Positions 49,906-64,000 of a DNA stretch of 64,000 nt are shown here, piece by piece (position 1 is the stretch's first letter; every line of letters begins with the position of its first letter). Made by a program: the position numbers and the translations under genes. The notes beneath the pieces are model-generated. The model saw nothing but the letters and a program-made list of their open reading frames with translations. It had not been told where the DNA came from and made no database searches. Where the stretch lies: assembly GCA_002102555.1 (NCBI GenBank), contig MCFL01000008.1, forward strand, positions 558,001 to 622,000. Direction: 5' to 3'. This DNA is from Catenaria anguillulae PL171 (Eukaryota; Blastocladiomycota; Blastocladiomycetes; Blastocladiales; Catenariaceae).

Positions 49906-52470
49906 TTAATGACGCAATGTCTGTTCAAAGGCAACATGCTCAGTCGACATCCACTCTTCTCCATCATGCCCTATCTCGAATCCAGCTTGCGCCGATACGG
50001 CTGCCGACGCCGTCTCGCGGAGGGTACGAGGTTGGTTGACTTGGTATACGACAACACGCGTTTGGTCCCTGGAAGAATACACTGGTGAGAACACAGTATC
50101 GACAGCAACAAGGAGAAACATCAACAGGACATACCAATGTACAAGTACCGTCCATCAAACCCCCACTCCAATCCCATCACCGCACAACTCATGCTCCCAA
50201 GCCTGATTGCCAGCCGCGGCTTGTCCACTCTCGCACGCTGTCTTTTGTCACCTCCTCGCCCTGCTCGGGCCATGCACACGCCTGGCCGCCACTCGGCACC
50301 GAATCCACATGAATCACCTGGACATAGCCAGCGCGATTGCCGACCGCCAACATCGACCCAAACCGTTCGCTCGGGTTGAATGCAATCGCAAACGTCGGCT
50401 GGCCCGTGTAAATGAGCTTGTCCAGCTTGGCCGACACCGAATTGTCGTCGTGCGCCTCGATTGCCCAAACAAGCACGTACGGGTACGACGTGCAACTTGC
50501 TGCAAATTGCCGCGAATCCGCCGACCAGCTCACAGATCCAAATCGCCAGTTGACCGATGCAAGGACCGCACGGACCCAATTGCGTGACCCCGCCGTCGGC
50601 GACAGATCATGTTCTGGGGCAAGCGTGGACGCAAGCGCACGCATGAGCGGATGCGTGACACAATCGAGACGAATCGGTTTGTTGACGGCAACGCGCGGTG
50701 CTGGCCGCTGGTCGTTTGCACTGTGTTGTTGCCAATCGAGGGGAACCAGCCATGCATTCCCAGAGTCGCCGACGCAGGCCAGCAGCGACAGGTCCCGGCT
50801 GACTTTTGCGTCGTTGACGAGGCCTTCAAATGCCGTTAGCGCAAACACATGCTGCAATTTCGGGTCGCGAGCGTGTGTAGTGTGCTCTGGAAGCAGCCAT
50901 GCATCGACTTGGCTGCGGTTCAGGTCAAAACTGGTTGTGCAGGAAGCAAGCAGGATGGGACCTGGCAGGAACGAGATAGACGTATACTGGAAGGCCTTGT
51001 GAAACATGGCGGCCACGAGTTGGGCATTGGATTGTGTTGTGGATCCGCCGGAACCGACAAGGTCGACTTTGTGTTGAGTGCAAAAGAGATACATGTCGCC
51101 CGAGTCGCCTGCGGTCGCCACATATCCATACTTTGCGGCAATGCACAGGGGAAAGGTGCGGTGTGCAGCAGATGTGCGCGCACCGCGTCTGCCCCTTGTC
51201 TTGTGCAGGTCAAATGGGCAAGGTTCGAAATGCGTGCGAATGAGCATGTTGTCAATAGTGAATGGCTGCTGGAGCCAGGGTTTGCCAAAAGATGGAGTCC
51301 GGGGCAAGAAACGTGGCGTATTCGTAATGTGCCATGTACGAGGGGGAGAGTGGATTGCGCAACGGGCCAAGAAATGAGAGCCGTATTGCCCGACATGAAT
51401 GACGAATCGCAGCCCAAGGATTGAATCGAGCACAAGAAATCTGACGAATCCAACAAGGACCAGGCTTCATGGCCGATAAGGTCAACATCATCCACCTGCA
51501 CGTCGTGTACGACAAATCCTGCATCCGAGCCTGCGCTGAGATTGTGCCACCACTGACCATCACCATCCACATTGACATCGCCATCGGTCGACTCTTCCAC
51601 GTTGTCATTGCTTTTGCCTCCTTCTTCGTCGTCACGATTATTCGTAGGCGAATCGTGATGGTCCTCGAGCGTCTTCTGCATGGTCATGTGGTAGCCTTCT
51701 GCCTGCATCGCAATGGTCCCAAACGCCACCATAGCTTCGATTCCTCCGTGGCGGAAATCCAACCCATGCGAGGCAACGTCATCCGCAATTAAATCCAATA
51801 GTGAGCCAGGATTCTTATTGCATACGTAATCGACCACAGCAAGCTGCGCGCGGCGCCACTCGCCGGATCCGGAAGGCTGAGGGTATCGACGGGGAGGTGG
51901 GGAGCTAAAATCGACGAGAAAAGTAGTCGATAACAGCCGATTGGATAGGATGTGGCAGTCGAGAGGACCGCAGGCGCCGTTCCAGGATGGGTGAAAGCAC
52001 ATCGCTCATGTCGGCTGGGCTAAGAAAGTCTTGGCCGCCAAGCGGGTGCATCACGTTGAGCTTGACGTTCGAGGAGGTGATCGTGACCGGTGCAGGCACT
52101 GGTGTCCGAAGGGGATGTCGGCGGCATATCGTCCACGATGCTCTGCTCTTCATTCAAGTGGGCGTCGTCCTCGCCGTCCTCGTCGCCCTCGGAACCATAG
52201 ACGGTCATTTCGACGTGGATAGGCGCGCCCGAGGACAGGTAACGGATCCGCATGGCGAGACACTTGTTCGATACCCTCGAAGTAGACGGCTGACAAAGTC
52301 GAGCCTGAGTCGAGCCTGGGCCGTTTGACGGGCAACGGTGTGATCATGATCAAATGCGACAGGGAGTCCTCATCCCCATCGCTGATTCTGGCATCAGCAT
52401 CGTGAAGGGAACCGTCTCGGCTCTGTTCGTTGTCGGATGAGCTCTGCGAATGATCATGCGAGCGCTTCAT
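49906..52470 (-). CDS. WD40-like beta-propeller protein, several apparent frame breaks
   Basis: ATG 52470 opens a D/S/E-rich N-terminus ('MKRSHDHSQSSSDNEQS'). Propeller-like blades are clearest at 51160-50260: 'YGYVATAGDSGDMYLF', 'DAKVSRDLSLLACVGDSGN', 'FGSVSWSADSRQFAASCTS', 'PTFAIAFNPSERFGSMLAV' + 'GNRAGYVQVIHV'. The end continues in another frame ('AVMGLEWGFDGRYLYI'), then after an intron (GTATGT ... CACCAG) to 'RVVVYQVNQPRTLRE', stopping at 49906. The frame also changes at ~52290, ~52110, ~51940 and ~51150 without good introns. The order of domains is preserved, so base errors or recent decay are both possible. It resembles fungal WD40 proteins of the DUF2415 group, but that assignment is weak. 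Confidence 0.5.
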
Positions 52471-52747
52471 TGTGATGTGAATCTGGCCTTGTCATCGTTC
52501 GAGACAAAAATCAAATCAACGCTGCCGACTCGTGCGGACGTGCGAGACAGACAAGACGAGAGACAAACTTTGCTCAGATACGCATCACGTGATGACGTTG
52601 CGGCAAGGGATGCTTTTGTCGCGTTCCTGTTCGCAGCAGCGCGACCATTCATCCATCCATCCATCCATCCATGCGAGACGGGATTTCTTTTTGTCAAGCA
52701 CATGTAACCATCAGTCGTATCTATCAAAAACGGACCCAATTCCCACA
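52471..52747. promoter_or_regulatory. Shared divergent promoter region, WD40-like gene / NLE1
   Basis: 277 nt between divergent start codons, containing an (ATCC)n repeat. No TATA box seen. Confidence 0.4.
52650..52672. repeat. Tetranucleotide microsatellite (ATCC)n
   Basis: Five to six tandem ATCC units in the divergent promoter region about 80 nt upstream of NLE1. Confidence 0.85.
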
Positions 52748-54303
52748 ATGAGCAACAAGCCGCGCCACAAGCTCAAGAACCCCGCCGTCATCCTCGGTGA
52801 CCAACCGGCGTCTGCCCCGGCGCAAGTCGACGAAAATGCCCCCAAGCAAGTCCTCGCCCAATTCAAATCCAAATCCGACGGTACCCCTGTCGGCCCACCG
52901 TGGCGCTTCCCTCATCCGCCACGCCCGCCGACCTCGAACTGCTCCTCAACCAACTGCTCGAAAACCCCGCCGACGAACCGCTCAAGTATGCCTTCTCAGT
53001 GACGTCGGCGACAACCGCGGCAACCATTGACATCTCGACATCGATCGCACACGACCTTCTCTCAAAATCCGAGTACGCATCGGGCGAATCGCAGCTTGTC
53101 ATCGAATACCTGCCGCTCGCCACGTTCCGCGTGCGCGCCGTGACCCGATGCGGGGCCACCATGCCGGGACACACAGAAGCCGTGCTCTCTGCTCACTTTG
53201 CACCACGCGGCGACGTGGTGGCCACGGGCTCGGGCGACCACACGGTGCGTCTTTGGGACACGGCCACGGGCACAAGCAAGGCCGTGCTCAAGGCACATGC
53301 CGGATGGGTGCTGTGTGTTGCGTGGAGTCCCGATGGTGAATGGATTGCGAGCGGCGGCATGGATGGCAAAGTGTGCATTTGGAATGCCGCCAGTGCAAAG
53401 GGGCAGGCCGTTGCCCCATCGGCCGTGCTCAAGGGCCATTCGGATGCTGTGACCAGTTTGGCGTGGGAGCCCATGCATTTGGCCGATGGCGGGTATTCAC
53501 GGTTGGCAAGTGGTGGGCGCGACGCGACCGTGCGCGTGTGGGATGTGCGGACACGCAGGGTCGACTATGTTTTGTCGCAGCATACGCGGGCAATTACCTG
53601 TGTCAAGTGGGGCGGCGAGGGGTTGATTTACACCGCATCAAGGGATTGCTCCATCAAGGTGTGGGAGGCCAAGGACGGCAAATTGGTGCGCACATTGGCC
53701 GGGCACGGTCATTGGGTCAACACCATGGCCGTGTCGACCGAGCTTGTGCTGCGCACCGGCGCGTACGACCACCACCAGGACGGCGGCAGCAGCAAGAGCA
53801 AGTCGTGGTCCAAGGAGGAGCAAGTCAAGCGCGCAAAGGAGCGGTATGTCAGTGTGCACAAGGGACCCGAGCGCATGGTTTCTGGATCCGATGACTTCAC
53901 CATGTACCTGTGGACACCCGCCACCGCCAAGCAACCCGTCGCGCGCATGACTGGCCACCAGGCGCTCGTCAACCACGTGCAGTTTTCGCCCTCGGGCGCC
54001 AAGATTGCCAGCGCCTCGTTTGACAAGTCTATCAAGATTTGGGATGGATTCACGGGCGGCTTCTTGTTTGCGTTGCGCGGCCATGTATCGGCCGTGTATC
54101 AGGTGGTTTTTAGCGCAGATGAGCGGTTGGTCATGAGTGCAAGCAAAGACTCGACGTGCAAGGTGTGGGACATGCGGACAAAGAAGCTGAAGAGCGATTT
54201 GCCAGGGCATGCCGATGAGGTGTATGCGGCGGATTGGTCGCCAAGTGGCGAGCGGGCCGTGTCGGCGGGCAAGGATCGGATGGTCAAGGTGTGGTGTCAA
54301 TAA
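52748..54303 (+). CDS. NLE1: NLE1/Rsa4 ribosome-biogenesis WD40 protein, one frame break near residue 50
   Basis: ATG 52748 (MSNKPRHKLKNPAVILG). The NLE domain begins 'VLAQFKSKSDGTPVGPP'; at ~52895-52902 the frame shifts by one base and resumes with 'ALPSSATPADLELLLNQLL' + 'ENPADEPLKYAFSV', exactly the rest of the NLE domain. The C-terminal beta-propeller has WD repeats such as 'GHTEAVLSAHFAPRGDVVA', 'SGDHTVRLWD', 'GHQALVNHVQFSPSGAKIA', 'SASFDKSIKIWDG', 'SASKDSTCKVWD' and 'SAGKDRMVKVW'. Rsa4/NLE1 is a nucleolar 60S assembly factor removed by the Rea1/Midasin ATPase through its NLE (ubiquitin-like) domain, and is essential in yeast. One added G in CCGTGG would restore frame, so a base error is the likeliest cause. 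Confidence 0.9.
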
Positions 54304-54595
54304 CTCATCGTGTGCATTGTCTGTTTTCTTTTGCAACCTTCATGTACACACTGTCTATCAACCATATCAACGGTGCAACCGCGTCCTTCACCTCTTGTCA
54401 GGAGCGCCGTTGTGTTTCCAATGGCGAATTCAAGCAAGATGGATGAAGGAAGCGGAAGAGTGAATGTATGCTACTCGTGGATGGGACACGCATAGCGAGA
54501 GCAACAACAGAACTTGAATCGTCATGTCGACAGCCTATCGCACTTTCAGAACTCTTCACCCACTGGTTTCACGCAAGCTCGTCTGACTCCCTCGT

Positions 54596-55509
54596 TTAGC
54601 TGCTCGTGTCAGTAGTGACAGTCCAATCACTTTCGTCAGTTTCCTCTCCACCCAAGTCTCTGCTCGTCTCCGAATCGCCGTCGCTGTCGACAGTCTCCTC
54701 TCCGAACTCGCTACTTGTCTGGGAACCGTGGTCATCCTCTTCAAACTCCGAGTCTGAAATTTCAAAGACAGATTTCAGATCCTTGAGCGATCCTGACTCG
54801 AGCCACCACGCCCACTTTTCCGCATCGCCCTGGCACAATTTGAAAACGCATGTCGCACTGGGAATCACGGGCTTGACCTCGTCGACATGTTGCAGCCACC
54901 AGCCAAGCACATCCAAGTGTCCTTGTTGGGTCGCAGCTTGCATTGCTGCCGACTCTTGAATCCGCACCCCATTCCTACGGCCCCATTCAAGGACCCGCGT
55001 GGCACCCACGTATGAAAGCTTGTCCCCATTGATCTGAATGATGCCGTTGCAGTACGGCCAGCACGCGCTCATCATGAGCGGGTTAGCAAGGTACATAGAG
55101 TGGAGTGTTCTGCATCCTTGCCTTGAACCTTGGCTGCCAGTCGATCTCGAAGAACAAATCACCGTCGAGTGGCCAACTTAAGCAGTATCCCATTCGGAAA
55201 GTGGTTGTACCAAGCCGTGCTGGTTGGCCCAATCGAGAAATTCAACACCCCCACGGTCTGCAGCGACCATCACCTAGCCATCGCAACACCTACGACTTGG
55301 GAAACGCGTTTTCGTGTTCTGGGAGCCATTCGTACTCTCCGAGCAAACACCCCGCATGGCCGCGACCCGGAATGTAAATACTTGAAGTTCTTGTATGAAA
55401 TGGGCAGCCCAGCCGCTTCCCACCATTGCCAGACTTTGCGTGGCGCAACGGAAATGGTCAGACAAACAGCTTGATACTTGTATCCCATCTCGCTGCGAAC
55501 AATCTCCAC
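54596..55509 (-). pseudogene. 5'-truncated, frame-broken copy of the adjacent ankyrin gene
   Basis: Read on the minus strand, fragments match the C-terminal ~300 residues of the full gene upstream. 'TISVAPRKVWQWWEAAGLP' matches 'CITDAPLKVLEWWEAAGL'; 'GVEFLDWANQHGLVQPL' matches 'NVAYFDWAHANGLVQPM'; 'VLEWGRRNGVRIQESAAM' matches 'VLEWGRKHGFRIHESAAM'; 'GHLDVLGWWLQHV' matches 'GYLDVLEWWRQHA'. The N-terminal two thirds are absent, a stop interrupts after 'QPLSEWDTA' (~55185), and the frame changes at least twice. The last exon-like block (55000-54596) is open and ends in an acidic S/E/D tail. It arose by tandem duplication followed by decay. Confidence 0.75.
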
Positions 55510-55657
55510 GGCTTGCCAACATCGATGAAAAAAGTATACGAATAGGTAAACATATACACATACAAAAGCAAAAGCACATTTTCTTTGACACTATCAAGGA
55601 TACGAGGATAGACTTTAGCGATGCCTTTGTGATTAAATGTGGATATTGAATCACAAG

Positions 55658-57772
55658 TCAATAATCCCAGTCGCTATCATTGCCCAACTCGGAGTCGGCA
55701 TCAAAGTCGCCATTCTCTCCAAACTCGGCCATAAAGTCCCCAACTGATTCGACATCGTCCAGCAAACCCGACTTGACCCACCATGTCCACACTTGCACAT
55801 TCCCCCGGCATGCTTTGGCGACACTGGTCGCACTGGGAATATGCGGGCGAAGCTGCTCGGCATGCTGCCGCCACCATTCCAACACGTCCAAGTATCCTTT
55901 CAGAGTGGCGAGTCGCATTGCCGCCGACTCATGAATCCGAAAGCCGTGCTTGCGACCCCATTCAAGAACGCCAGTAGCTTGCCACTTTGAGAGTTGGTCG
56001 CCATCCAGTTCAAAGATGCCATCACAATACTCGAAGATCACTTGCATCATGAGCACGTTTGGGAAGTAGAGTGGCATATGTTGCAACCTTGCCTTGAGCT
56101 TTGGCCCACCATTCTCAATCCACCACAGGAAGGTCGGCCAATCTTGCTTGAAAAACTCGTAGTCGAGGAGCAGCCACGTCCCAAACATGGGCTGCACCAA
56201 ACCATTTGCATGTGCCCAATCAAAGTAGGCGACGTTACCCTCGCGGAATGCTTGACGGATCCAGTGACCAAATTGCTGGTCTGCAAACATGTCATCTTTG
56301 TGCCTCAGAAGCCATGCACACACTTCAATTGAGGGGAGTGAATAGGAGGAAACTGAGCGAAATAGCCTGCGCTTCAATTCAGAATCCATGCAAAGCCCGG
56401 CAGCTTCCCACCATTCCAACACTTTGAGTGGCGCATCTGTGATGCAGACGGATTTTGCTTTGGCAAGCAGGCGTTCCTTGCTCGCATGCGAGCGCCACCA
56501 ATCAAGAACAGCAATATTGCCAGTGTGAGAGGCACCTTGCAGGCTCTTTCGCATGGAGATCTTGTCAATCAGGTCGGGCGTCTTGGCTTGCATCCAGTTC
56601 AAGACGTGTGCGGGCGCTAGGGAAAGTGGCGTCTTTTCGGTATTGGCGTTGAATGGAAATGAATGGCTGAGGAGCCAGTCCAGCACTTGAATTCGACCGG
56701 CGATAATGGCCACGCTGGCGGGTGTAGGCGAACGAATGGGGTAAAATGGAATCGCAGTCGACTCAACACCTCGGTTTGTAATGTAGCACCAGTGATCCTG
56801 GTCTAGCGCCTTTCCACTACTTTGCAAGACGCAGCCGTTACTCAAAAGCCAGTCCAGCACATGCAAATGACCGCAATAAGCCGCCACAATTGAGCACATT
56901 CCATCCACCTGTCCACTGACCCGTTTGTGGCAATACTGGATAAAGTCCAAGTCACCAGTTGCACAGGAAAATGCCGCCAATTCGGCCGTGAATCGCTTTC
57001 GGAATGCTTTCAATGCCAGCATTTGATCCAGACTAGGGCGGTCACCCTTGGCCATGGCAGCAACTAGCGACATTCGAGCCGTGCGCTTGGGCATTTTGGA
57101 AATGGCAGCTTGCTTGATCCACCAATTGACCTTATCGGCTTGGCCAGCCGAAATACAGTCAGGGAGTGGACAGTCCTCCAGCGAGAGGGGAAATCCATTT
57201 GCCTGCAGATACTCGAGAATGGCCAAGTCATGTGTCCTGCTCGCCATGTAAATCAGGCCAGTGTCATTCCAAAGCTTGTTCTTGTTGCCGTTCGCAATAA
57301 ACCACTCAACAACCTTCCGATGACCAAGCTCGCAGCCAGCAACGAAGAGCTCCCGCACCAGATATGCATCCGAGATTTCGCCCAAGTTTGCGAGCCACCA
57401 ATCAAGAACAAAGACGTGGCCACCGTCAACGGCCGCTTTCAAAGCCGATCGAGGATTGAAGTGCAGCGGGCGATACCACGGTTCGCGGACGAGGCGAGTG
57501 TGGAGCGTGTCGAGCAACCAAAGGTCGCCAGCTTTGCAAGCAAAATTGGTATCGATCCACGGCATAACCATGATGACCGTCTCCGAGACTGCCGGCAGAC
57601 AAGACCGAGAAAGCACATTGAGAATTGGTACAAGTGTGTGGGAGCGGTGAGGATGGCGTGGGCGGGTCAGGCGAATCGCCGAGCAGAGGATCGGACCAAC
57701 GACGTCAAGGTGAAGGGTCGGCGGTGTTGGCATGATGTAAGTACGTATTGCTTGATGCGTGGGGTTCTCCAT
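55658..57772 (-). CDS. Ankyrin-repeat-like protein (704 aa)
   Basis: Single intact frame from ATG 57772; ATG 57733 (MPTPPTLHLDVVGPIL) is equally likely. After a short N-terminal region the protein is built of degenerate ankyrin-type repeats: 'ALKAAVDGGHVFVLDWWLA', 'CELGHRKVVEWFIANGN', 'YCGHLHVLDWLLSNGC', 'IIAGRIQVLDWLLSHSF', 'ASHTGNIAVLDWWRSH', 'ATLKGYLDVLEWWRQHA', each with the 'xGHxxVLDWW' core. The C-terminus is acidic. Such long W-rich ankyrin proteins form large families in zoosporic fungi and mediate protein binding; no enzymatic domain is present. A truncated copy sits 150 nt downstream. Confidence 0.82.
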   Translation of the reverse strand: MENPTHQAIRTYIMPTPPTLHLDVVGPILCSAIRLTRPRHPHRSHTLVPILNVLSRSCLPAVSETVIMVMPWIDTNFACKAGDLWLLDTLHTRLVREPWYRPLHFNPRSALKAAVDGGHVFVLDWWLANLGEISDAYLVRELFVAGCELGHRKVVEWFIANGNKNKLWNDTGLIYMASRTHDLAILEYLQANGFPLSLEDCPLPDCISAGQADKVNWWIKQAAISKMPKRTARMSLVAAMAKGDRPSLDQMLALKAFRKRFTAELAAFSCATGDLDFIQYCHKRVSGQVDGMCSIVAAYCGHLHVLDWLLSNGCVLQSSGKALDQDHWCYITNRGVESTAIPFYPIRSPTPASVAIIAGRIQVLDWLLSHSFPFNANTEKTPLSLAPAHVLNWMQAKTPDLIDKISMRKSLQGASHTGNIAVLDWWRSHASKERLLAKAKSVCITDAPLKVLEWWEAAGLCMDSELKRRLFRSVSSYSLPSIEVCAWLLRHKDDMFADQQFGHWIRQAFREGNVAYFDWAHANGLVQPMFGTWLLLDYEFFKQDWPTFLWWIENGGPKLKARLQHMPLYFPNVLMMQVIFEYCDGIFELDGDQLSKWQATGVLEWGRKHGFRIHESAAMRLATLKGYLDVLEWWRQHAEQLRPHIPSATSVAKACRGNVQVWTWWVKSGLLDDVESVGDFMAEFGENGDFDADSELGNDSDWDY

Positions 57773-58377
57773 GTGTGTTGAATCTACATTGGGTGCCTAG
57801 TTTGGCGTCAGGACTCTCGGAGACGTCAACTGTGTGCCGTCAGCAACCGTTGAACTTCGGAAGGGCGTATTGATAGCGATTCGCATCAATGCAAATCAAT
57901 GCATCAAGACAAATGTGTTGGCCATTGTGAAATCGAATGGATTGGATGGTACAATATACAGTGCGCAAGCACCATCGGTGGGAAGGGCACCTGAAGACCA
58001 TCACCATGCAGTCCTCTTGGTACAGTGTATACTGCTGGACCTGTCTCCGTCCGCAACGCTGAGGAGAATTCTTGGAATGGGCTCGGCGCTCGACCCGTCA
58101 ACACATATGTAGAGTTTTCGATTTGCCGCAACGAACAATGTCGATGTGCCGCGTCCGCGATAGCTTTTGCGCAGTTGGCCAGCGCTAGCACGGCTGGCCA
58201 CGGGCTCAGCGAGGCAAATGATGAATGAGCTGGATTGGCTTGAGCACGAAGAGGCCAGACCAGGCGCCTTCGCTGATCAACGTGAATCACTCAAAAGCTG
58301 CCAGCTGTCCTCCCATGACAGTCCAAGAGGAGGAGGGCCGTGAATAGCATGTCCATGTACATCCACATCGCGAAAAC
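57773..58377. other. Divergent intergenic region, ankyrin gene / membrane protein gene
   Basis: Short frames on both strands lack protein character. No repeat or RNA seen. Confidence 0.45.
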
Positions 58378-59577
58378 ATGAATCACCCAGACGACATTCC
58401 TTCTGCCCTGGGGCATCCGCCGCCGGCACATGTTCACGAGCCGGCAGACCCTCGGCCATTCGAGTCTGGCTTGTCCCCTACTGTGCTTGCCAACCCACAA
58501 AACATTGACCTGGGCCAACCATATGCAGTCCCACCGCTGATTGAACCGGTTCATGCTGATGCTCCAGGTTTGGACCCAGACCCAGAAATCGACGAAGGGG
58601 CAATGATCCAAGCCGACCACGCGCTCGCGTTACAGCTTGCTCAAGAGCAACAGGCTGAGCTTGAGCGGAACGATAACATTTCATATGTGAGCGTGGACGG
58701 ACCACACAGTACATTTACGTACACATTGCAATGGAATCGAGCAACAATCTCTGATTCGTTCCAAATGTGTAGCTCCTTCGCGATTCAAAGTGGGCAAGTG
58801 GAGCATGAAAGACGAATTGTGGGACAACAAGACCATTGCGTTTTTCAACTTGCTTTTTCTGCTCGTCTCACTCGCCTCGGTCCTTGTTACGAGCATCCTG
58901 GCACCCTCTTCGTCATTGGTTTCTTCGGCCCACGAATGTCAATGGATCCCACGCGTCAACGCCGCCATGCTCACACTTGAATGTGTGTATTTTGTCCTGC
59001 TCGCGTTGAAAGCGTGGTTGGGGATCAAGGGAGCAAGGATTGTGCGGCACCCGCTGTATTCATCAAGGCGGGTGCGCAGGATTCGACGAGGGGCGAATGG
59101 GTGCGTTTTTTGCCATATCTTTGCGGCTGCTCGTATCGGATGATGACCTCACGGCGCTCACTACTTCACATGTTGCAAGATTGTATTACTCGATAATCGG
59201 CATTCAGTTTACCCTTTTCTGCTTTGCTCTTGCGGTAGCCATACCTGGTTCGTGTTCTAGTTCTCTTCAAGTTGACCCCAATCATTGTTATTTAATTACG
59301 CCTGGAAAGCAAAAACACATGCTGATCCGTGGATACAAATCCAGTCTCATCAACTTTCGAGACCGCCTGCCCGGAATTACCGCCCATGACTCTCAGGCTC
59401 ACATTGACTTGGGTCGCCCTCGTTGGAGCATGCATGTCGCCCGTTGCTGCGCTCATTGTCATGGGCATTGGGTACCTCGTTTGGCTTGTCGGCGTTGCGG
59501 GGTGGCAGTGGTGCACGAAGCGGATGGGAATTCCATTAAGAGGTCACATTGACTTGTCGGCGGAGATGGAACTGTGA
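58378..59577 (+). CDS. Small multi-pass membrane protein of unknown function, frame uncertain
   Basis: ATG 58378 (MNHPDDIPSALGHPPP) starts a Pro/Asp-rich soluble N-terminus ending 'LALQLAQEQQAELERND'. An intron starting GTGAGC at 58687 is likely, with the acceptor near 58797. Hydrophobic segments follow: 'FFNLLFLLVSLASVLVTSI', 'MLTLECVYFVLLALKAWL', then in another frame 'YYSIIGIQFTLFCFALAVA', and after an intron (~59250-59325) 'LRLTLTWVALVGACM' and 'LIVMGIGYLVWLVGVAGW', ending at 59577. Around 59060-59100 the frame changes without a visible intron, suggesting a one-base break. Five or so membrane helices in total. I do not recognise the family. Confidence 0.5.
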
Positions 59578-59931
59578 CAGAATGAGTGTACATATTGACG
59601 ACTTTGAGGGACGTGGAGTTTGGAAAGAACAAAAAAAAATTAAACGGAAACGGTCCAAGAATGATTTCTGAGAGGGAACAAGTGACAACAGTGACAATGA
59701 AAGTACAGGAGCGAGGCAAGTGAGATTGCAGACAAAGGAGTGCCAGCCGAGCGAGTGGCCAACACGACAAGTGGCAAATAAAACGGGTCTGAGAATACAC
59801 AACCAACAATCACGTCATGTCATTTGAAAAACGTTGGAAGGGAAGAAGTCGCCCGCAAAAGGAGTATCTTGAATAAGAAACGAAACGAAAAGGCAGTGAT
59901 AGCGACCTTTGGGAATCCATTTTGAACATTT

Positions 59932-63454
<3,523 letters not shown>

Positions 63455-63931
63455 TGATTGGATTGGCCCGGGCATGAATCGGTACGGTTCAACAAGAAAG
63501 TGAGATGTGGGAATCAAGAGCCAATTCAAGGCCGAATCGGTGCCGCAACGGGCTGTTCCAAGATGGGTCAGGAATCGGATGCCGGCAAACTGGCGGGGAA
63601 TGTGACGAATGGGAGGATGGAATGGGATGGAATGGAATGCGCTGGATAGCACGTCTCACAAGTCTGCGAGATTTCGATGAATGCATTGGCTCTAATGCAC
63701 CTACATATAGCTATCGACCATCGGATAAAGTGAACGAAAGTGGTCAGTTGACGTTGGCCGCCGCCGATGCGTGTACCATTCTAGAAGGCTTCGAGAAGCT
63801 TGAGTCGGTCCACACTCCCTTGCGACTTTGTATGTTTCTCATGTCGTCCAAAGTCATGAAAACGATATGCACGCTGTCCATGAAATCGCAATAGCCAAGA
63901 AACCCAACGCAATTGCGCCAAAATCATCATC
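63455..63931. other. Divergent intergenic region, KDM4-type gene / next gene
   Basis: The KDM4 frame stays open upstream to 63652, but that stretch is of doubtful composition (repeated GGAATGGGATGGAATG-like sequence at ~63612-63640). No independent gene seen. Confidence 0.45.
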
Positions 63932-64000
63932 ATGTCCTCGCTCGAACATCAGATTGAGGCCGACGCGGCGGCTCAGGACTTGTCGTCGCCCATGGACTCG
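63932..64000 (+). CDS. Start of a gene cut by the window edge
   Basis: ATG 63932 begins an open frame running to the end ('MSSLEHQIEADAAAQDLS'). The preceding CAAAATCATCATC is a plausible fungal leader and the position divergent to the KDM4 gene is sensible. Too short to identify. Confidence 0.5.
   Translation, partial: MSSLEHQIEADAAAQDLSSPMDS

Overview
This window looks like nuclear DNA of a GC-rich, early-diverging zoosporic fungus. A blastocladiomycete (Allomyces/Catenaria-like) is my best guess, inferred from the gene style: short GT-AG introns of about 46-112 nt, Pro/Ala/Ser-rich low-complexity proteins, a plant-type leucine-rich-repeat receptor, ankyrin proteins and lineage-expanded families of unknown function. 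No prokaryotic, organellar, viral, CRISPR, rRNA or tRNA signal was found.

The left half (about 0.8-38 kb) is accessory. Two expanded gene families interleave there. Family A has seven members (858-5065, 5848-6906, 11660-13183, 13301-14443, 20169-21272, 21440-23773 on the minus strand, 32120-34372). They combine a short N-terminal 'VVVLLP' module with one to several divergent RRM-like modules; the last member also carries a large WG-rich repeat region. Family B has six members (8656-9930, 10387-11542, 24243-25109 minus, 34919-35793, 36044-36869, 37390-38112) sharing a domain with an S-x-x-I-S-(F/L) core that recalls fungal DUF7587 / ADP-ribosyltransferase-like folds. Between them sit a coiled-coil protein, an SR-like protein, a degraded DDE transposase, a broken protein kinase, a tandem cluster of three related multi-pass membrane proteins (25337-31555, minus) and a Clr4/SUV39-type H3K9 methyltransferase (26926-28573).

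The right half (38.5-64 kb) is mostly recognisable cellular genes: BTB protein, single-module ZPR1-type zinc finger protein, LRR receptor-like protein built from 72-nt exons, TatD-type nuclease, ABHD13/Bem46-like hydrolase, membrane RING-H2 ubiquitin ligase, a WD40-like protein, the ribosome-biogenesis factor NLE1/Rsa4, an ankyrin protein with a truncated copy beside it, a small membrane protein, a KDM4-type JmjN/JmjC/PHD demethylase, and the first codons of a gene leaving the window.

Several genes, including the normally essential NLE1, carry what look like single-base frame breaks. That suggests part of the interrupted coding here is base-level sequence error rather than gene death, so frame breaks are reported but not automatically called pseudogenes. 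A writer (SUV39-like) and an eraser (KDM4-like) of H3K9 methylation and a WG-rich, potentially Argonaute-binding protein all occur within 64 kb; linking them functionally is speculation.
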